The position numbers and the translations under genes were made by a program. This document shows positions 1 through 9,490 of a DNA stretch of 64,000 bases, piece by piece. The DNA is from Pyrocephalus nanus (lineage: Eukaryota; Chordata; Aves; Passeriformes; Tyrannidae): NCBI GenBank assembly GCA_038380795.1, contig CM076263.1, positions 10,282,709 to 10,346,708 on the forward strand, given 5' to 3'. The notes beneath the pieces are model-generated. The model searched no databases and was not told the DNA's origin. It saw only the letters and a program-made list of their open reading frames with translations. Within the stretch, counting starts at the first letter, position 1; the number at the start of each line of letters is the position of its first letter.

Positions 1-2384
1 ACACACACAAAGAGCTTTCAGGTCGACACGGAGGTGTGCGAGTGCAGCCAGCCACTAGATGTCAGCATTATTTTAAATATTAGCAGCTGAGGTACCAACT
101 GGCCATTCCTGCTTAAAATGTGCTGATGTGAAGTTCATTTCTGACAACATGAGATTTGGTAACCAGTACCAAGAGACTACAGGCTTTCGTATTTGTGAAA
201 TGCTTAGTGACACTTGTGTTGTTAGCAGCATACCAGGGTCAGTTTTCCTAATAATTTCCCACATTTTTAGACCTCACAAAAAAAGACATGGATACCTGCT
301 AAAACAGCTGAGAACAGGGTGGGATTTCATAATAATACTTCTGAAGTTCAATTGTGCTTGCATTCAATCATGAATCTGTCAAACAGGTGAGGGAGGCAGG
401 TCCCTGCCAGCAAAAATGCTTTTGTATCTGGGACCCTCTCTGCAAAGACCTTCCATGTGCGGATTAGGGCTGCATTTAGGAGGAAAGTCAGCTAAATCAA
501 TTTAGTGACTCACTGATGCAGAAAAGATACAGGCTTCTTCCTCTCCCCAATGCTTTTCAAGTGGCTTACTTGGTAGAAAATAACAACAGGCAAATAGTTT
601 TCTTTTGGGGAGAAGATGATACTTTTCTCCTCAGATGTATCAGCAGCAGGGGTGAGACTGCAGCTGAGGGCAGGAAGAAAGAAAGGCAGAGGGACAATTC
701 TTTTACAAATGCGAGTCATTAGGTTTTTCCTAATTTCTGTTTGCTTTCTTTGCCTGGGAGGCACAATATCTACCTGTCCTGTACGATACTTGATTTCCAT
801 CTCTTCTTGCTCCCTTTGCTTTTGACAAATATTCCTTCCTATTTCCTGGGTAGAACTCAGTTCTGTCTGCAGTTCTCTGTGCCAATTTTCTTGTCCTCAA
901 GAGAGGACTAATCCATTGTTCCACTAATCCATCTCTTCCCATTCACATCACTCTTAAACATTTCCTTTTTCTCTATTTCCCACAGTAAGCAATTTGTAAA
1001 AGTGCAGTTAACTCTTTCTCTATTTCAAGCCTTGTATCATTGCTTCAGTGTGGGGTTTTTGTGCAGTCATTGGGTTTGTCTTGGCAGATCTCTTTATCCA
1101 TCTTGACATTAGGAGTTTAAGAGGAGTTAAGAGTTGGCTGGAACAAATGGCAGAGGGCCTGCAACTGTAAATCCAATAGGACAAGGGCTCTCTGGTGAAG
1201 AACTAAATAAAATGTCAGTGCTAAACAACTATTAAAGAATAACATGATAATAGTTCATTTCAGGCTCTGCTTCATGTCGGCATTGAAACTACCTCTGCTG
1301 ACTCACAAAGGACATATAAACTCCCATTCTCTTCCTTTTTGGTGTATTGTTATGGTTCCCATGTTGCATAGTTACTACACAGTTCATCATTTTAGGTGGT
1401 TTATAACATTTTTGATTTTCCATGGGCTGTTGGATGCTTCTGCTAGGCAGATCTTTTGCTGAACTCTAATTTTATCTATTAACATGATTCACTCAGGGTA
1501 AATCCCACTTGACTTTCTGGAGGAAGGAAAGAAGTTAGCCCCTGTGGCTTGTGAATCCCTTTGTCTCAAATGTATCCAAGATGAAGAGGTTTTGAATTGT
1601 GATTGAATCCTATCCTCCCTGAAGCCCTTGCATGTTTTGCAAAATTGTTATGTTTGGTAGAATCCAGTAAATACCAGACGTATATTTTATTCTGACTTGG
1701 GAATTTCATATCCTTCTGGAACAAAATACTTTATTTCTCACATGTTTTGACTACATTATATTGGCGCCATTCTTGTCACTCCACTTAAAATTGTGTCAGC
1801 ATTCTCATTACAAGTTGTTTTTCAGAGATTATAACTTGGACATAAAAATTTGCTTCCACTTAAAAACTTGGTCTCAGCCCAGAAATAATTAAAAAAAAAA
1901 GAAATGCAGTTTTTCAATATAATTTATGTTATTGTTTTGGGAGGTGAAGAGAAAATAAAAAAGCTAGCAATGAAAAATGACAGAGTGTGCATTACAGTTC
2001 ATTCTACTTTGACAAATGATGGAAAAATTCAGAATTTGTCAGTCTTGGTAAGCTGTAATACATTTCAGTATCTTTTTTTAGTTTTATCTGTTAGTTGGAA
2101 AGATGGAGAGAAGCAGATCTAAATGTGTACAATACAATGAGATGAATCTAATTCCTACCCCTGCAGGTAGTGCCTGCAGATAGAATCCCTTGAGCATTTT
2201 TCAAAAGCTGAGACACCTTGAGTCCCCATCCTACTCTGAACTTCCAACCCCATCAATTTGAAAGTGCCTCAGCCGATGACTTCATTGCACCTCTTATGTG
2301 TCTCAGAAGTTATGATGCCTAACACCTTTCCCTGGGATTTCAGGAAGACTTAATGTGGAATCAAGGCATGGAAAACAAAGCAAC
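1..2384. other. Unique AT-rich DNA, no gene recognised
   Basis: The window opens in a short AC run. The rest is AT-rich DNA with frequent stops on both strands. The open frames are under 100 codons, overlap one another and resemble no family I know. I see no repeat family and no RNA gene. It is most simply read as intergenic or intronic DNA. Confidence 0.6.
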
Positions 2385-2407
2385 TTTTTTTTTTTTTTTT
2401 TTTTTTT
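2385..2407. repeat. Poly-T run (23 T)
   Basis: An uninterrupted run of 23 T. It could be the A-tail of a minus-strand retroposed sequence, but the DNA to its right (2408-2561) matches no transcript or SINE I recognise and no flanking target duplication is obvious. It may simply be a mononucleotide tract. Confidence 0.9.
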
Positions 2408-2561
2408 GTGGTGGGTGCATGTGGACTGTGTCCCTGGGGGAAGCAGATGGTCAGAAGGGAGTTGGGATGCCCCAGGTGGGGTTTCTCTCTGGGTGAATTA
2501 TAGTCAGGAGGTACTATTTGTAGGGCCTCAAAATATATCTATTTTGTGAGGGATAACTGGT

Positions 2562-2776
2562 TGTCATGGTATAACCCCAACCAGCAACCTTCTCCCAACC
2601 TCCCAAGCCCCACCAGCAGCATGAGAAGCAGAAAAGGCCTTGGCTCTGTGTAAGTGCTGCTCAGCAACAACACAAACATCTCTATTATCATCACTGTGTC
2701 CAGCACAAATCCAAAACACAGCCCCATACCAGTCACTGCAAAGAAAATTAACTCTACCCCAGCCAAAGTCAGCACA
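2562..2776 (+). mobile_element. Deleted solo LTR of an avian endogenous retrovirus (ERVL-like)
   Basis: The segment begins TGTCATGG, followed by an ATAACCCCAACCAGCAAC block, and ends AAAGTCAGCACA, so it has the TG...CA termini of an LTR. The start, the GCATGAGAAGCAGAAAA block and the GAAAATTAACTCTACCCCAGCC block match an abundant avian LTR type that I recall as about 0.5 kb long. This copy is only 215 bp, so the middle is missing. The five bases before the TG (CTGGT, 2557-2561) are repeated exactly after the CA (2777-2781). A 5-bp duplication is typical of ERVL-class integration. No primer-binding site or internal gene follows, so it is a solo LTR. The class assignment is an inference from memory. 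Confidence 0.8.
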
Positions 2777-2837
2777 CTGGTTTACTGGAGTTACAGTGAC
2801 TCTTGGGGTTTGTAGGACTGAAGATAGGAAAAAAGAG

Positions 2838-3408
2838 CAAAGGGGTTGTCACTTTGAATATTGTGTGCAGTTTTGGGCACTGCAGTATAGGAAAGATGTA
2901 AAGCTCTTGGAGAGTGTCCAAAGGAGGATAATGAAGATGGTGAAGGTCCTTTAGGGGAAGCTGGGTGAGGAGTAGCTGAGATCACTTGTTCTGTTCAGCC
3001 TGGAGAAGAGGAGACCGAGGGGAGACCTCATTGCATTTACAACTTCTTTTAGAGGGCAAGAGGGGGGCCAAGCACTGATCTCTACTCTCTACCAAGAGAC
3101 TGATCTCTACTCTCTACCCCTCAGGTCCTGTCTCAGTGACAGGACCTGAGGGCATGGCCTGAGGTTGTGTCTAGCGAGGTCTACATTGTGTATTATAAAA
3201 AGGTTCTTCACCACCCAGGGTGGTTGGGTGTTGGAACAGACTCCTCTGGGAAGTGGTCACAGCACTAAGCCTGACAGAGTTCAAGAAGCATTTGGATGAT
3301 ACTCTCAGGCACGTGGTGTGACTCCTGGGGATGGTTCTGTGCAGGGCTAAGGGTTGAACTCGATGATCCTTGTGGGTCCCTTCCAACTCTGCATGTTCTG
3401 CGGTTCTG
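2838..3408 (+). mobile_element. CR1 LINE 3' fragment (plus strand)
   Basis: The order of blocks matches a CR1 3' region: GTGTGCAGTTTTGGGCAC near 2860, GAGAGTGTCCAAAGGAGG near 2911, a 'CCTGGAGAAGAGGAGACC' block near 3000, a 'TTCAAGAAGCATTTGGATGA' block near 3280, then GGTCCCTTCCAACTC just before the 3' end. CR1 elements move by target-primed reverse transcription and are usually 5'-truncated, as here. The copy carries a 25-bp tandem duplication (3074-3118) and an inserted inverted segment forming a hairpin (3118-3152). No coding capacity remains. Confidence 0.93.
3118..3152. repeat. Perfect 15-bp inverted repeat (hairpin) inside a CR1 copy
   Basis: Arms 3118-3132 and 3138-3152 are exact reverse complements around the 5-base loop TCAGT. 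Related CR1 copies have only the right arm (a CAGTGACAGGACC context), so the left arm looks like a newly templated inverted copy rather than ancestral sequence. Confidence 0.9.
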
Positions 3409-4449
3409 TTTGGTTGTTTGAAGTTGTTGAAAAAGTCCTGTAAGATTCCAGCTAAATCAATGTACCTCTCACAATTTACACTTACAGGAAGCTTCAAGGA
3501 AAAGGTTAGTTGTAAAAGACAATGGGGAATCCAGGTGATACGATTCTTATGATAGTAGTGGGAATGAATGTTTCATTAATAAATATACTGCTAGATTTAT
3601 TTTTTGCTAAGGGGGAAATCTGGTAACAAACTTTAACTGCCTGTTAAGTTCTTCAGGATTATGTCAAAGATGTATTTCAGCAAGCAACTATTTTGTGTAG
3701 CTAGGAGTTTCAGCTGGGATAATTGCTGAGGATAACTGCAAATACCTTTACTGGTCAACGGGTACTTTAAGCTCAAAAAAGACGTCTATCTTGTTACAGT
3801 GAAGTGTGAAGAAATAAAGTAGACTCTCCTCAGGTTTAAAATACCGTGATTGTGCAATGTTTTATTCTTTCTACCTTTTTCAGAATTTAAGGAGACAAAG
3901 GCAGACCTTGCATCCAGTGTGAGGTTTCGGACAATATTGGGTCTTTCCAGTTTTCTAAACTTAAGGAAGTGCAAAAAAACCCATCTAAAATTGCCAGTGC
4001 ACTAATGCACTATAAAATGCACTATAAAAAAAAGGTAAAGTTTCATTTTGAAGGAAAATCAGACGATATCTATGAAACAAATGTCTGTGAGCAGGAGAAA
4101 CCAGTGGGGAAGCTTGCCTCCCTTCCCCTCAATGTAATTCTGGATTTGCTGTGCACACTTGGGTAAATTGTTATGCCAAGGTGATTTCTTTGGATTGAAG
4201 CAAGATCTGGTAAATACCTGGTGAGTCCCCCATGAGGCCAGTAAATACACTGTGAAATAACTGCCAGTAGTAGAACCACTCACCTGAGCTTTCAGGGTCT
4301 CCATGGGAAGATGTGAGGGACCAAGATCAGAGGGAGGGACAGTTAAGCTTTGCTCCCGTTGAAAAGAGACTTTATTTCTGGTGGCAAATGGCCAACAAAA
4401 GTGGTCCTTCCCTTTTGCTTAGCACTGGAGAGGCTCAGCTGAAGTGCTG
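3409..4449. other. Unique DNA, no gene recognised
   Basis: AT-rich sequence between two CR1 fragments. Short overlapping frames on both strands are below 82 codons without family resemblance. A short ACTATAAA(A) duplication lies near 4008-4030. Nothing else stands out. Confidence 0.5.
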
Positions 4450-4905
4450 GATCCAAAGTATGCCAGAGATAGACTTACTAAAGAGAGTCCAACAAGGGGC
4501 CACAAAGATGGTGAAGGGAGTGGAGCATCTGTCCTGCAAGGAGAGGCTTACAGGTGCAGACCTGCTCATCCTGGAGCAGAGAGGGCTTGAGGTGGGTTTG
4601 TTGATGTGTGCAATTCCTGATGAAGGGGACTAAAGAACACAGAGACAGGCTCCTCTTTGATAAAGGACAGGAGACAATGGGCATAAACTTAAAATACTGG
4701 AAGTTTTAGAAACTTTGTATTCCAAGGGTGTTCCAATATGGGAATAGGTTCTCTAGAATGGTTGTGGAGTTTTTGTCCTTGGAGATATTCAAATCCCAGC
4801 TGGGTGTGACCCTGGTCAGCCCCCCATATTTGCCCCCTTAGAGGCAAATGGGACTGGCCAATCTCCAAAGGTCCCTTCCAACCTCATCCTCTCTGTGAAA
4901 CACTG
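4450..4905 (+). mobile_element. Degraded CR1 LINE 3' fragment (plus strand)
   Basis: Recognisable CR1 blocks appear in order: GAGAGTCCAACAAGGGGCCAC near 4485, GGTGAAGGGAGTGGAGCAT, 'CCTGCAAGGAGAGGCTTACA', CAGGAGACAATGGGCATAAA near 4668, GGAGATATTCAAATCCCAGC near 4780, and AAAGGTCCCTTCCAACCTCA before the end. The middle is rearranged and diverged compared with the copies at 9.07 and 7.53 kb, so this is an older insertion. No coding remnant is seen. Confidence 0.85.
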
Positions 4906-7387
4906 GCTCATTGGGAATTAGATCACAGAGCTGGGGCCAGGCAAGGTCCTTAGGAAAGATTTAACAAATATAAATTTCTGCCTATATGTATATTTCCAGC
5001 AGCAGTCCTTTTGAATCAGGACAACAAACCAGCCTGACTCTTGCCATCACATCAACAAAAGGAATGAAAACCAGGCTAAGAAACCATGGAGAGTCAAAGA
5101 TCCTCAGTGTCATTGTGTCAGTAGTTTTGCAAGATTGGTTTTGGAATAAAGTGTTCAAATGAATTGTATTGTGTTAGCCTTTAAAGGACAGAAAACCAAA
5201 TAGTTTTTCCTCAGTAATGTATTTTACAAGGTTTAATACAAACAAGATTTTTATTTAAGTTTGAAAACAAACTCAGAAGAATTTTATTCTAGAATGGAAT
5301 TTCACCCTAAGTATATGTCCCCCAATTATAAATAAGAGTCAAATCCTTACCTCGGTAATCAGTTTTCATTACTCTGTTCTAGTTCATGGAAATGTCGGCT
5401 GTGATTCATGCTTGTCTTTGTGGGTGAAGGTTAACATGAGCTGAGGCTGACCTGCTGGGGAGCAGAATGAGCTTTTAATGGTGGATAAAGAGCTGGCTGG
5501 TAATGAGGAAAGGGAAAAACTGGTGAGTGAAGCATATTGCCTTTGGAGTAAAGAGGTGGAGAGCATGAAATTCTGGACTTGAGTGCAGAGAAATTTGGGA
5601 TATGAGTCTGGACTGACTGACTTGAAGAGGAGGGATGTCTTAGGAGGAGAGATAACTAAGGCCCAGCTGCAGGGAGGAGAGAGAGATGAAAATGCACTGA
5701 AGTTCAGTCTCTTAGGCTATGATTTTGCAAACTGATCTGTTCAGGCAAACCCTTACACCCACGCAAAGCCCTGCTGAAGATAATAGGAGTCTGTGCAGGC
5801 TCACAAGCATCAGCTTGCAGGAATGGGGCCCCGAGTCCTTGGGAGGAGTTTACTCCGAGTGCAAGGAACACAAGAAGTAGTTGGAAATGACACATCTCAG
5901 CAGTCCCTGATTTCGAACCAGGGACTGAGAGAGCGAGCTGGTCTTATGGAGCATCCAAGATGAGAGAGTTACATTTATGTTGTGTTGTCAGTGCTTCTGT
6001 TATAACCCCCAGTGGAATTTATGTTTGGTATCATTCCCCTGCCTCCAAATATCTTTCAGGATAAAATCTGGAAGATGAACACTCAGCCTGGGAGGCTGAT
6101 GTCTTCTGAAATGTGAGTGCAATCTATTTAGACACTTGGCTTTGCAGGGAATCTGAAAGGGGAAAAATATCCTCCGCTTTCTTATTTGTTTTGCAAAATA
6201 GTATTTTATTCTACAAAAGCTAGGTGATGTGGAGAATGTTGTTAAGGTTTGTCCTCAAGATAAACAAGATTTTTCCTTGCCACAGAGCCTGTCAGAACAT
6301 TTGTGGCTTAATTTAGAAGTACTGTGGACTTCATTACTTGGCAACCCTATACTGTATATTTGAATTCACTGACAATCTCTAACCCGTAATTGCAGTTAGA
6401 GGACCTTTATACATTACATTTCACTGTTATTGCTTCACCTAGCAAAGCCTGGCTGTTCCAAACGCCTCGTTAGACCCAGCTGCAAAGGCCTAATATGGCA
6501 AGGTGATCACTGAGAGATCTTGATTGCTTCCAGGGCAAGGCTATTATTTGAGTACCATCCTCTTTGACAGCATAACTCAGCTCCAGGTAGGCAGTTTAGT
6601 CCTGAAGGATGTGCAGGGGACTGCCACTCCTCCTGACTGTTTTGTGATTGCAAATTTCACAGAGTTTCTTTGGAAGGTGCTTTAACTTCCTATTTTGGCA
6701 AGATCCACCTTGTTTGTGCCTGAGAGCAGAGACAGTTCAATATTGGTACACTTAATGCTAGCCCATAATTATGAGTGATGAATTCCTATGTATGCTAGTA
6801 AGAAAATATTCCTAAGACTAAATGAAATCTTAAATACTTACCTTTCAAACCTTATGCTTATCTACTCTCTATCTGGGTTTCATCCTAAATACATGTTTAC
6901 TGTAATGAACTGCAACTCTTGCCCACTTCTTTTTGCCATAAACTAAGGAGTTCATTAATTTAATATAAAGGCTGAGATTCTTGGAGAACTAGATAGATCC
7001 ATACCTCTGTGAGGCCCCTGCAAAGACTGCTACTCCCCAGTCTGGGGGGAGATGGCTGAGGAAGTTTATAATTAAAGTTTGGGAAACACAGAAAGTGGTG
7101 GATAAATGAAGCAGAGGATTGCTGTTCTCACAAGTCCCACAACACAAGATCTAGATGGCACTGGAGGAAGCTGGTTGGAGACAGTTTTGGGAAAAGGAAA
7201 GCACTTTGGGAACCTACTGTCACAGGGCATGGTGGAGGCAAATTCAAAAAGGATGTGAAAAAGGCACGTGTGTAAAGGGAATCTGGAAGACACCAAGGAG
7301 AAATGTATTCACTAACATCCCTAGTTCTAGATACTGGGGAAGAATAGGGGAGCAAACAGCAGAAAGTAGCACTCTTATGAGGCCATG
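4906..7387. other. Unique DNA, no gene recognised
   Basis: About 2.5 kb of mostly unique AT-rich sequence. No CR1 block, LTR terminus, RNA gene or convincing exon was found. Open frames are at most 90 codons and overlap on opposite strands. Confidence 0.5.
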
Positions 7388-7462
7388 TGTCTCATTGACC
7401 ACTGCTAGATATATAATATTGGACTAAAAGAACCATTGGTCTGACTCAGTGGCAGTTTTGTA
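7388..7462 (+). mobile_element. Ancient CR1/L3-like LINE 3' end (plus strand)
   Basis: The phrase TTGGACTAAAAGAACCATTGGTCTGACTCAGTGGCAG matches the conserved 3' terminus of an old amniote CR1/L3 group, which I recall in the form 'ggactagatgaccattggtctgacccagtatggcag'. Only about 75 bp is recognisable. It is a different lineage from the CR1 copy that begins about 70 bp to the right. Confidence 0.65.
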
Positions 7463-7532
7463 ACAGAGTCAGAGTTGGTAAAGATCCTGTCCTGTATCTT
7501 CACTCACTAATAAAGCAGACGGACAAAGTGTA

Positions 7533-7961
7533 AGAATCATAGAATCATTAAAGCTGGAAAAGACATCTGAGATTGAGTCCAACCATTAAGCCAGCACTGC
7601 CAAACCCACCACTAAGCTGTGTCCTTGAGTGTCACATCTGCATGTCTTTTAATTACCTCCAGGACTTTAAATACCTCCACTTCCCTGGGCAGCCTGTTCC
7701 TGTGCTTGGCAACCCTTTCCGTGGATAAATCCGTGGCCATTTACCTGGGAGAAAAGGCTGACCCCTAACCAGCTACACCCTCCTTTCAGGTTGTTGTAGA
7801 GAGCAATAAAGTTTCCTCTGACCCTCCTTTTCTCTAGGCAAAACACCCCCAGCCCCCTCAGCTGCTCCTCACAGGACTTGTGCTCCAGACCCTTCCCCAT
7901 CTCGTTGCTCTTCTGAGAACGGGCTGCCCAGACCTATGCAGTGGCAGAACCGAGGTGCAAC
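7533..7961 (-). mobile_element. CR1 LINE 3' fragment (minus strand)
   Basis: Read on the plus strand it starts with the inverted CR1 tail (AGAATCATAGAATCATT). It continues through GAGTCCAACCATTAAGCCAGC, CTGGGCAGCCTGTTCC, a TCCTCACAGGACTTGTGCTCC block and a short GAGGTGCAAC block near 7952. These are the usual CR1 3' region in reverse, with a small deletion near 7915. The tail identifies a true 3' end at 7533. It belongs to the same subfamily as the plus-strand copy at 9070-9490. Confidence 0.95.
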
Positions 7962-9069
7962 ATTTCCCTCTGAGTGGCTGTGAAAATGAACTTGCAGGAC
8001 AGTAGGTAACACAAGAAATGTGGCTCGTTGGATTAGTTTCTAGTTTTGCAAGATGTAGATACATGGCTGGCAAGGCTGACGCAAAAGTTTCCAAATGCTA
8101 TTCTGTTGTGGTCGGTGTGATAGCAACAGAGATTAATTTGGCCCTGAGTATCTTTTCTTAGCTTATTGAAATATAATTCTAAAATATTTTATTTCAGCAT
8201 TTAATAATATTATTCTTATTTTTGGAAGATCTGCAAATTAAGCAACATTTGACTGATATAAAGTGGCTGTAGCCAGAGAGCAATTTCTTAGTTCATTCTT
8301 AAAAAAAATATTATCAAACAAGCATCAAAATCTATCCTAAACACATAGATGGAATAATGTTTAGATGTACATTTGCTTTTTTGTGGCTTTCCTTGAAGTC
8401 AGTTTCAGATTAAATCTCCTTCTTATTTGTCTGAATCTGACTCCTTTTCAGTCTGCTTCCTGTGCAGAGCTGATCCAGAGATCCTATGGAATTTGGTCGT
8501 TGCTAATTTCTGTGAATTTTCTTAGGTATTTTCTTAATAAATTATTAGCTGTGTAGTAACCTGATCCATGTGGATCTTTTGTATGCCTTTTTAATATTGA
8601 GTATAGAGCAATGACTTCCTCTCTTCAGCTACAAAAAACCCACCTCATTAAATAATTCCTCTCATGCCATAGCAAAAAGCAGGGATTTAAGTATAAAGTT
8701 CTAAACCATTATGTCTCTAATCCACTATGATTTTCTGTGGTCCACCTTGGAATCCTACAGACTGCATTTGCATTGCTGTTAATGAAATTTCTTGACATAG
8801 ACAGAAAAAAAAAATTAAAAAAGGAAGAAAGAAGTATTTTCTGGTGAAGAAAAAGAAAGGAAGAATGCCTTTTGAGGTATAGTGAATAGGAAATTACTAT
8901 GGTCTCTTGGGGCAACTTAATCTACCCTGTATTTTCATATGTATCATTAAAGTCCCCGTATTTCTTGCTGCATCGAAGCCTGTGGAGACAGAAGTTTTCC
9001 CCAGTCATGACAGAGAACAAAATCTGTCTGCTGTCAGGTAGTGCCTAAACCTCTCTGCTTTTGGGAGAG
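7962..9069. other. Unique AT-rich spacer between two inverted CR1 copies
   Basis: AT-rich, with A and T runs and an AAAGGAAGAAAGAAG-type purine tract at 8808-8870. The frames are short. No gene or repeat family recognised. Confidence 0.5.
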
Positions 9070-9490
9070 GTAATGGAGCTGGGGAAGGGTCTGGAGCACA
9101 AGTCCTGTGAGGAGCAGCTGAGGGAGATGGGAGCATTTAGCCTGGAGAGGAGGAGGCTCAGGGGGGGACCTTATTACTCTCTACAACTACCTGAAAGGAG
9201 GCTGTAGCCAGGTGGGGATCAGTCTCTTCTCACATGTAACAAGTGACAGGATAAGGGGAAACAGCCTCAAGCTGTGCCATGGGATGTTTAGGTTGGACAT
9301 CATAAAGAATTTCTTCACAGAAAGGGTGATTAGACATTGGAGTGGGGTGCCCATGGAGGTGGTAGAATCACCATACCTTGAGGTGTTATGGGGCACTTAG
9401 TGCCATGGTCGAGTTGATATGGTGTTATCTGGTCAAAGGTGGGACTTGATGATCTTGGAGGTCTTTTCCAAACTAATTGATTCTACGGTT
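9070..9490 (+). mobile_element. CR1 LINE 3' fragment (plus strand)
   Basis: It contains the expected blocks in order: GGGTCTGGAGCACAAGTCCT at 9087, GCCTGGAGAGGAGGAGGCTC near 9139, GACAGGATAAGGGGAAACAG near 9245, TTTCTTCACAGAAAGGGTGA near 9310, 'GGGACTTGATGATCTTGGAG' near 9441, and a terminal AATTGATTCTACGG. The ORF2 part is missing, so it is a typical dead-on-arrival insertion. Confidence 0.95.

Noticed and set aside
2385..2561. Processed pseudogene or SINE with a poly-A tail on the minus strand
   Set aside because: The sequence beside the poly-T run resembles no transcript or SINE, and no flanking duplication was found.
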